From CAYLPJ01 sp964385465 (lineage in GTDB: Bacteria; Planctomycetota; Phycisphaerae; SM23-33), in the NCBI GenBank assembly GCA_964385465.1, contig CAYLPJ010000035.1:1-64000 (forward strand): a stretch of 64,000 nt of DNA, written 5' to 3'. Each line of letters opens with the position of its first letter. Position 1 is the first letter of the stretch. Below, piece after piece: positions 58,409 to 64,000 of this stretch. The translations under genes were made by a program, and so were the position numbers. The notes below the pieces were generated by a model that did not search any database, was not told the DNA's origin, and worked only from the letters and a program-made list of their open reading frames with translations.

Positions 58409-59602
58409 ATGCTGGCAATCAAGAACAACCTGATGGCCGACGGGGCCGCCAGGCACCTGGGGCAGAGCTACGACTCGCTGGCCGATTCGGTCCAGCGGTT
58501 GTCCTCGGGCCTTCGCATCAACAGCGCGAAGGACGACGCCGCCGGGCTGGCGGTTCGCGAGTTGATTCGTGCGGACGTCGCGGCCCTTCGCCAGGGCTCG
58601 CGGAACGCCCGCGACGCGATTTCGATGATCCAGGCCGCCGAGGGCGGGCTGTCGATGATCGACGACATCCTCGTCCGCATGCGGGAACTGGCCGAGCAGT
58701 CCGCCACGGACTCCTACTCGCCGACCCAGGTCTCCATCATGCAGGCCGAGTTCGACGAGCTCGCCGAGGAGATCACCCGGATCGCGTCCAACACGGAGTT
58801 CAACGAGAACAACCTGTTGGACAGCACCGCCTCCGACGCGTTCACCATCGCCCTCGGCGGCGGGCTCGTGGCCGGGCAGACCATCAAGATCGACAAGCAG
58901 GACATGACCGCCGAGACGCTGGGCGTCGGCGGGGCGGTCGAGATCGCCTCCGGGCGCGGCGTCGGGGCCCTGACCGACAACTACTTCACCGGCGACGATG
59001 CCGCCGACGACGTGACCTTCACGTTCGACGGCTCCGAGAGCGCCACGATGACCATCGGGGCCGGCAGCAAGACGCTCAGCGAGGTCGTCACGGCGCTGAA
59101 CGAGTCCAGCCGCTCGGCCGAGGCCGGCTGGGAGATTGCCACGGCGGCCTACAACAGCGACACCGGTCAGTACACGCTGAAGCTGTCCCACCACACCGCC
59201 GGCGACGTCGCCTTCGCCGTCAGCGACACCGGCGCGCCGACGTGGGCGGCCGACCTCGGCGGCGACGCGGTCGACACCGCCAGCTTCACCAACACCGACG
59301 GTGCCGACAGCCTCACCCTCGGCACGCAGGCGGCCATCTCCGCCATCGAGACGGCCGTGTCCACCAAGGACTCCTTCCGTGCCAAGCTGGGCTACATGAT
59401 GAACCGCCTGGAGGCTGCCGGGCGGGTCATCGACATCCAGGCCGAGAACCTCCTGGCCGCCGAGAGCCGCGTCTCGGACGTGGACGTCGCGACCGAGATG
59501 GCCGCGATGACCCGCAGCCAGGTGCTCGCCCAGGCGGGCATCTCGATGTTGGCCCAGGCCAACACCATGCCGCAGATGGCCCTGCAATTGCTGGGCGGCT
59601 GA
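58409..59602 (+). CDS. fliC: flagellin 2
   Basis: A 397-residue flagellin. It differs from flagellin 1 at about 17 of the first 130 residues (for example Gln19-for-Thr and Pro104-for-Ser) and at several of the last 27 (SQVLAQAGISMLAQANTMPQ), but is identical from 130 to 369. AGGAAACAGGAGAG precedes the ATG. It has its own promoter, so the two filament subunits can be set separately. Confidence 0.97.
   Translation: MLAIKNNLMADGAARHLGQSYDSLADSVQRLSSGLRINSAKDDAAGLAVRELIRADVAALRQGSRNARDAISMIQAAEGGLSMIDDILVRMRELAEQSATDSYSPTQVSIMQAEFDELAEEITRIASNTEFNENNLLDSTASDAFTIALGGGLVAGQTIKIDKQDMTAETLGVGGAVEIASGRGVGALTDNYFTGDDAADDVTFTFDGSESATMTIGAGSKTLSEVVTALNESSRSAEAGWEIATAAYNSDTGQYTLKLSHHTAGDVAFAVSDTGAPTWAADLGGDAVDTASFTNTDGADSLTLGTQAAISAIETAVSTKDSFRAKLGYMMNRLEAAGRVIDIQAENLLAAESRVSDVDVATEMAAMTRSQVLAQAGISMLAQANTMPQMALQLLGG
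58796..59516 (+). repeat. 721-bp exact repeat, copy B (flagellin 2)
   Basis: Identical to 57032-57752 at an offset of 1,764 bp, which equals the distance between the two start codons. Confidence 0.95.
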
Positions 59603-59638
59603 CGCAGCCTCCTTCACTGAAGGCAGGAGGCCACGGGC

Positions 59639-59680
59639 ACCGGGCCGGGGCGTTCGGGGACGCCCCGCCCGGTCGGGCTT
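59639..59680 (+). terminator. flagellin 2 terminator candidate
   Basis: ACCGGGC-C-GGGGCG pairs with CGCCCCGCCCGGT (13 bp with one bulge) around TTCGGGGA, 37 bp after the stop. The following CGGGCTTTCG is only weakly U-rich. Confidence 0.5.
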
Positions 59681-59716
59681 TCGCCTTCAGTTGACCATAT
59701 CCGGCGTGCTTTGCCG

Positions 59717-59760
59717 AGAGGGCGCCCCACCCCAGAACCCGGGTGGGACGCCCTCTTTCG
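59717..59760 (+). terminator. strong hairpin before fliD
   Basis: AGAGGGCG-C-CCCACCC pairs with GGGTGGG-A-CGCCCTCT, then TTTCGTTTC. It probably completes termination of the flagellin 2 transcript and isolates the fliD promoter. Confidence 0.8.
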
Positions 59761-59789
59761 TTTCCCGCGCGCCAACCCCCGCAATTCAC

Positions 59790-59816
59790 TCAAGCTCCGC
59801 CGCCGTTGCTCGATAA
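59790..59816 (+). promoter_or_regulatory. sigma-28 promoter of fliD-fliS
   Basis: TCAA, 15 bp, CTCGATAA, matching the two flagellin promoters in spacing and core. The -10 ends 48 bp before the fliD ATG. Confidence 0.75.
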
Positions 59817-59864
59817 GAGATGCGGAGGGCGGGCCAACCAGGCCGGCCCGGACTGGAGCGAACC

Positions 59865-62486
59865 ATGGCCAGCAATTTTGCCATGTCCGGCGTTTTCTCG
59901 GGCATCGACACCGACACGCTCGTCGCGGCCACCATGGCCGCCGCACGCGGGCCCATCAACCGCCTCGAAAGCCAGAAGAGCACCTGGCAGCAGAAGATCT
60001 CCGCCGTCGACGACATCGAGCGGCGGATGGGCGACCTGCGGAGCCTCGTCGACGACATCCGCGACGAGGCCGACCTCCGCAAGGTGGAGGCCTCCAGCAG
60101 CAACCGCGACGTGCTGGAGGCCGTCGCCACCGGCGGGGCCGTCGAGGGCACCCACGAGATCCTCGTCAACCAACTGGCCTCCTCGGACCGCCACGTCCAC
60201 GACGGCGTCACGCCGACGGAGGCCTGGACGCACGACCTGACCGTCGCCGCCCTGGACAGCCAGCTCATCGCCGCCGAGGACATCTCCGACGCCACCGGCG
60301 ACGACTACCGCTTCGTCTTCCAGTTCGACGGCGAGGCCCAGGTCAGCGTGGACCTCTCGGCCTACGACGCCACGGGCATCACCCTCGGCGAGCTGATCGA
60401 CGAGATCAACGCCGCCGCCGGCTACACCGCCGCTGGCGCCGCCGACACCGACGGGCAGCTCGCCCTGCGCATCCAGGCCGCCGCCGCCGGCGGGGGCAAG
60501 GACCTGACGATCACCGACGACAGCTCCGTCGAGACGCTCGCGGGCACGGGCACCTTCACCCAGACCGTCGACGGCGATGTCGGCACCGACGCGTTCGTCG
60601 GCGCAGGGCAGCTCGTCTTCACCTACGACGGCGTGACCCGGACGATCACCACCACCGAGAAGACGACGCTCGGCCAGCTCCGCGACATGATCAACAACGA
60701 CGCCGAGAATCCCGGCGTCCAGGCCAGCATCCTCGAGTACGAGGGCGTCAGCGGCGGGCGGTACCACCTCGTGCTCACCGGCGAGGACACCGGGGCGGAT
60801 TACGGCATCACCCTCGAGGCCGCCACCACCCTCTCGGGCTTCGAGGCCTCGACCTGGTCCCAGACCCAGACCGCCCGCAACGCCCAGATCCGCGTGGACG
60901 GCTACCCGCAGGAGGGCTGGATCGAGAAGGCCAGCAACACCGTCACCGACGTGATCCCCGGCGTGACCCTCAAGCTCTACCAGGCCGACGGCGGCTCGCT
61001 GCTGTCGGCGACGTCCAGCAGCACGGACGTGGCGACCGTCGCCGCCGGGGCCACCGCCGAGGCCGGCTCCTGGGAGCTCCAGGTCAACCAGCTCGCCGCG
61101 GCCGCCCGCCAGGCCCACGACGCGGGCCTGGCCTCCGCGGACACCACGGTGGGCGTCGGCGACTTCGTGTACACCTACGACGGGACGACGCGGACGATCA
61201 CCACCGACGCGACGACCACGCTGGCGGATCTCCGCGACCAGATCAACGCCGACGCCTCGAACCCCGGCGTGGTGGCCAGCGTGCTGGAGTACGACGGGAC
61301 CTACCACCTCGTCCTCGACGGCCAGGACACCGGCTCGGACTACGACATCACGATCGAGGCGGCGACAACGCTGTCGGGCTTCGGCGCGGCGGACTTCGCC
61401 GCCACCGCCGCCAGGGACGCCCAGGTGAAGGTCAACGGCTACCCGCCGGGGGGGGACTGGATCACCCGCGGCAGCAACACGCTGACCGACGTCGTGCCCG
61501 GCGCGACGGTGACGCTGACCGGCACGGGGACGACGAGCATCACGCTGGCGGAGTCCGACACCGGCTCGATGGAGCCGGTGACCGTCAACCTCACGCGGGA
61601 CACCTTCGCCCTGCGCAGCCGGCTCCAGAACCTCGTGGAGATCTACAACGGCATCGTGGACGCCATCGACGACCACGCGGGCTACGACCAGGCGACCGAG
61701 ACCGCCGGCGTGCTGATCGGCGATTCGGGCATCACGCTGCTGGCCCGGCGGGTGCGGACGCTGCTCACCCAGCCGCTGCCGGGCTACGACGGCAGCTCCG
61801 ACACGTATACCATGGCCTCCGACATCGGCCTGGAGATCGACCGCGACGGGCACCTGAGCCTGGACACCGAGACGCTGAACGAGGCGCTGACGGACAATTA
61901 CTTCGCGGTGCTCTCGCTGGTCGGCGCGGTGGGCACGGGCGGCTCGTCGGACAGCGCGATCCAGTTCAACAGCGCCTCGTCGAGCACCACCGCCGGCGAC
62001 TACGAGGTGAAGGTCGAGTTCGACGGCGCCGGGGCGATCACCTCGGCGTACATGCGCGGCGAGGGCGAGACCGAGTGGCGCGAGGCGACGGTGGACGGCA
62101 CGGTGATTACCGGCGCGACGGGCAACCCCGAGCAGGGCCTGACCACCACGTTCGTATGGGACGGCGTGACCGCCTCGCCGATTACCGCCGAGGTCCGCGT
62201 GCAGCAGGGCTTCGCCGGGGGGATCTACGACGAGATGGAGGAGATGCTCGATCCCGTCGACGGCACGCTGGCGCTGAAGGTCGAGCGATACGAGAACGCC
62301 ATCAGCGACCTCGACGACCGGATCGAATCGTGGGAGGACCGCCTCGAAACCCGCGAAGAGGCCCTTCGCGAAAAGTACGCCCGCCTCGAGGCGAACATGG
62401 CCAGGCTGGACTCCATGCGGGCGGCCGTCGATGCCCTCGTCAGCTCCCTGGCGCAGGTCGGCGGCTCGCAGAAAAACGATTCATGA
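59865..62486 (+). CDS. fliD: filament cap protein FliD, enlarged
   Basis: An 873-residue filament cap, against roughly 450-650 usually. The N-terminus MSGVFSGIDTDTLVAATMAA ARGPINRLESQKSTWQQKIS and the C-terminal coiled coil (ERYENAISDLDDRIESWEDR, LETREEALREKYARLEANMA RLDSMRAAVDALVSSLAQ) are typical. The extra length comes from repeated beta-rich modules, one listed separately. GGAG before the ATG at 59865 fixes the start. Co-transcribed with its chaperone fliS. Confidence 0.94.
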   Translation: MASNFAMSGVFSGIDTDTLVAATMAAARGPINRLESQKSTWQQKISAVDDIERRMGDLRSLVDDIRDEADLRKVEASSSNRDVLEAVATGGAVEGTHEILVNQLASSDRHVHDGVTPTEAWTHDLTVAALDSQLIAAEDISDATGDDYRFVFQFDGEAQVSVDLSAYDATGITLGELIDEINAAAGYTAAGAADTDGQLALRIQAAAAGGGKDLTITDDSSVETLAGTGTFTQTVDGDVGTDAFVGAGQLVFTYDGVTRTITTTEKTTLGQLRDMINNDAENPGVQASILEYEGVSGGRYHLVLTGEDTGADYGITLEAATTLSGFEASTWSQTQTARNAQIRVDGYPQEGWIEKASNTVTDVIPGVTLKLYQADGGSLLSATSSSTDVATVAAGATAEAGSWELQVNQLAAAARQAHDAGLASADTTVGVGDFVYTYDGTTRTITTDATTTLADLRDQINADASNPGVVASVLEYDGTYHLVLDGQDTGSDYDITIEAATTLSGFGAADFAATAARDAQVKVNGYPPGGDWITRGSNTLTDVVPGATVTLTGTGTTSITLAESDTGSMEPVTVNLTRDTFALRSRLQNLVEIYNGIVDAIDDHAGYDQATETAGVLIGDSGITLLARRVRTLLTQPLPGYDGSSDTYTMASDIGLEIDRDGHLSLDTETLNEALTDNYFAVLSLVGAVGTGGSSDSAIQFNSASSSTTAGDYEVKVEFDGAGAITSAYMRGEGETEWREATVDGTVITGATGNPEQGLTTTFVWDGVTASPITAEVRVQQGFAGGIYDEMEEMLDPVDGTLALKVERYENAISDLDDRIESWEDRLETREEALREKYARLEANMARLDSMRAAVDALVSSLAQVGGSQKNDS
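60615..61446 (+). repeat. internal duplication of a ~95-residue module in FliD
   Basis: The segments at about 60615-60908 and 61168-61446 encode related modules. Both open TYDG-x-TRTITT, pass through LRD-x-IN-x-DA-x-NPGV, YHLVL-x-G-x-DTG-x-DY and EAATTLSGF, and end in a NGYP or DGYP turn. This is a diverged tandem domain duplication. Confidence 0.85.
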
Positions 62487-62526
62487 CGTCCCGCCGCCAC
62501 GCGGCGGCACGAACGCAGGTGAACCC

Positions 62527-62886
62527 ATGAGCGGAATCGACGCCTACCAGGAAAACGCCGTAGCCACCCAGTCCCGCGGGCGGCTGATCGTCATGCTCTA
62601 CGAGGGGGCCGTCAAGTTCCTCCGCCAGGCCGTCGCGGCCATCGAGCGGGAGGACTGGTCGGCCAAGGGGGTCTACATCAACAAGGCCGCCGCCATCGTC
62701 GACGAGCTGGACAACTGCCTGGACATGGGCGCCGGCGGGGAGATCGCCGAGAACCTCCGCCGGCTGTACGGCTTCATGCGCCGCCACCTCAGCGAGGCCA
62801 ACGCCCAGCGGGACACCCAGCGGATCAACGAGGTCATCCAGTTGCTCGAGGAGCTCAACGAGGGCTGGAAGGCCGTCACCGCCTAG
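62527..62886 (+). CDS. fliS: flagellin chaperone FliS
   Basis: A 119-residue helical chaperone. AYQENAVATQSRGRLIVMLY EGAVKFLRQAVAAIE and KGVYINKAAAIVDELDNCLD match FliS, which binds the flagellin C-terminus before export. 40 bp after fliD; AGGTGA precedes the ATG. Full length. Confidence 0.95.
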   Translation: MSGIDAYQENAVATQSRGRLIVMLYEGAVKFLRQAVAAIEREDWSAKGVYINKAAAIVDELDNCLDMGAGGEIAENLRRLYGFMRRHLSEANAQRDTQRINEVIQLLEELNEGWKAVTA

Positions 62887-63292
62887 CTGAGCCCTCCCCG
62901 GCACCCCGCCAACCGGGTCGAGCCCGCCCCCCCGGTCGCCGACCGGCGGATGTGCCAGTTCTGTCCACCCCGCCGGACACCGGACACACGACCGGCTGTG
63001 ATCCATAAATACTTATCTATAAGTCGCTTATGCCTGCAAGTGCTTTGTCCACCCCGCCGGACGGCTGGACAATGTGTCCCGGGTGGACACAGGGCGGGAC
63101 ATGCGGGCGGGGAGGAAGTGCGAGGGGTGCACCCTACACGTACAGCGGCCCATTACCGCACGCTTGAGTAGGCGATTGCCCGCACGCGAGCGCCGCACCG
63201 TTGATGCCCGGAATTCCGGGCCTCAACGGTGCGGCGAACCGCGGTCCGGCGTCCCGGCGGGGGCCGGCGCGGCGGGCCCGGGCGGGGGGCGG
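62887..63292. other. 406-bp convergent gap with repeats and palindromes
   Basis: TGTCCACCCCGCCGGAC occurs at 62962-62978 and 63046-63062. Further TGTCC/GGACA motifs fill the surroundings (for example GTGTCCCGGGTGGACAC near 63074). An AT-rich spot has a perfect ACTTAT-CT-ATAAGT repeat at 63011-63024. The small open frame 62950-63171 has no coding character. The large palindrome is listed separately. Confidence 0.55.
63191..63236. repeat. 46-bp near-perfect palindrome
   Basis: CGCCGCACCGTTGA, then TGCCCGGAATTCCGGGCC, then TCAACGGTGCGGCG is self-complementary apart from one mismatched pair. It lies between the ends of fliS (plus) and yajC (minus), so it could end transcription from both sides, though U-runs are lacking. 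Confidence 0.85.
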
Positions 63293-63829
63293 TCAGCTCT
63301 TCTGGCCCTCTTCCTTGGCGCCCTCGCCGGTGTTGCGGACGGCCCAGCGGGCGAACTTCATCCGCACGTTGTTGTTCTCGTCCACCTTGATGGTGACCTC
63401 TTCCGGGCGCGTCTCGATCACCGTGCCCACGATCCCGCCGATGGTCGTGACCTTGTCGCCCTTCTTCAGCGCCGCGAGCATCTCCTTGCGCTTGGCTTCC
63501 TGCTTGCGTCGGCTGCGGCCCATCCAGAAGTACAGCAGCACGAAGCCGCCGAGGAGGATCACGTAGAACCACATCGGGTTCATGCCTCCCTCGTCGGTCC
63601 GCCGCCCGACGGCGTTGGCGTCCTGCGTCGCCGCCGGCCCGGCCCCGCCGGGCGTCGGGGCGGGGGCGGGCTCTCCGGCCGGCTCGCCGCCCTGCTCGAC
63701 CTCGACGGGAACCAGCTTGGGCCCGTCGCCCTCGGCCGGCTGGGTGGTCTGGGCGACGCCCCGCCCGCCGAGCAGCGCCACGGCCGCGACAACGATTCCC
63801 AAGCGCACAGCTCGCATGCGATCCTGCAT
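63293..63829 (-). CDS. yajC: preprotein translocase subunit YajC, with long N-terminal extension
   Basis: A 178-residue protein. The C-terminal ~95 residues are YajC: MWFYVILLGGFVLLYFWMGR SRRKQEAKRKEMLAALKKGD KVTTIGGIVGTVIE. YajC is an accessory of SecDF. Ahead of it lie a cleavable-looking signal (LGIVVAAVALLGGRGVAQ) and a Pro/Thr/Gly linker (TTQPAEGDG, PAPAPTPGG), an extension not found in the ~110-residue enteric protein. AAAGGAATACTC precedes the ATG. secD/secF are not within the window. Confidence 0.92.
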   Translation of the reverse strand: MQDRMRAVRLGIVVAAVALLGGRGVAQTTQPAEGDGPKLVPVEVEQGGEPAGEPAPAPTPGGAGPAATQDANAVGRRTDEGGMNPMWFYVILLGGFVLLYFWMGRSRRKQEAKRKEMLAALKKGDKVTTIGGIVGTVIETRPEEVTIKVDENNNVRMKFARWAVRNTGEGAKEEGQKS

Positions 63830-64000
63830 GAGTATTCCTTTCTGGTACCGGGGATCAGCCAATCCCGGCATTGTGCGCTCCCCCGCCCGATGCGTCAAGA
63901 GAGCGCAATCCCGGGCCTGCGGCCGGGGCCGGGGCTGGGGAGGAAGGGCCCCCGGCAATCGCGGGAGCGAAGTGAGGCCCTGCTGACGGTTTCCCGACAG
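63830..64000. other. upstream flank of yajC to the window edge
   Basis: Contains the yajC promoter. Beyond it, no coding region is supported in the last 100 bp. Confidence 0.5.
63870..63898 (-). promoter_or_regulatory. sigma-70-like promoter of yajC
   Basis: On the minus strand: TTGACG, 17 bp, CACAAT. It gives a leader of about 35 bases before the yajC start. Confidence 0.6.

Noticed and set aside
62950..63171. 73-codon open frame after fliS
   Set aside because: Its translation merely reflects the TGTCC direct repeat; no ribosome-binding site or domain.
1..64000. tRNA or rRNA genes
   Set aside because: Intergenic regions were read on both strands; no cloverleaf or rRNA-like stretch was recognised.

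Overview
The window is about 64 kb of very GC-rich, gene-dense bacterial DNA. It most resembles a planctomycete of the Phycisphaerae type. The reasons are three sulfatases in a row, a PEP-CTERM-anchored subtilisin, many secreted proteins with Pro/Thr/Ala linkers (TTRPA, ATQPA, TTQPA), and planctomycete-like flagellar proteins. This assignment is inferred from gene content only; no rRNA or tRNA gene was found.

Left flank (1-12,044): a PEP-CTERM S8 peptidase, a rhodanese-like lipoprotein, a GspE/PilB-like ATPase relative whose nucleotide-binding motifs have decayed, three sulfatases (two of Cys type, one of Ser type), and a large secreted protein with a discoidin-like N-terminus. These suggest use of sulfated polysaccharides.

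Minus-strand flagellar unit (12,056-28,292, transcribed right to left): fliK, flgD, flgE, a membrane PilZ-like protein, flgF, flgG, flgA, flgH, flgI, a flgJ-type rod protein, flgN, flgK and flgL. Then come a TPR/family-2-glycosyltransferase-like protein, a TPR protein and a small helical protein. A sigma-54-type promoter lies just upstream of fliK.

Plus-strand flagellar unit 1 (28,831-47,190): an NtrC-type sigma-54 activator stands alone. A consensus sigma-54 promoter then precedes a membrane TPR protein, a repeat-rich exported TPR protein, a second sigma-54 activator, flgB, flgC, fliE-fliJ, a motE-like gene, motA, two different motB genes, fliL, fliM and fliN.

Plus-strand unit 2 (47,381-62,886): a sigma-54-type promoter precedes fliO, fliP, fliQ, fliR, flhB and flhA. 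A tiny membrane protein, fliA (sigma-28), four small unknown genes (two of them lipoproteins) and a flgM-like gene follow. Then come two flagellin genes and fliD-fliS. Sigma-28-like promoters (TAAG or TCAA, 15 bp, then a CGATA core) lie before both flagellins and fliD. The layout therefore shows a sigma-54 to sigma-28 hierarchy: hook, basal body and export first, filament last. flhF, flhG, rpoN, csrA, fliW and chemotaxis genes are not in the window.

Most notable observations: a 721-bp exactly identical block inside the two flagellin genes, covering the middle rather than the conserved ends; a probable lineage-specific motor or envelope module (membrane TPR pair, MotE-like protein, two MotBs, two lipoproteins); a FliM lacking the usual CheY-binding start; a FlgH lacking the lipobox; two activators with altered receiver pockets; and the decayed GspE relative.

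Right end: yajC on the minus strand with its own sigma-70-like promoter. It faces fliS across a 406-bp gap that holds a 46-bp near-perfect palindrome.
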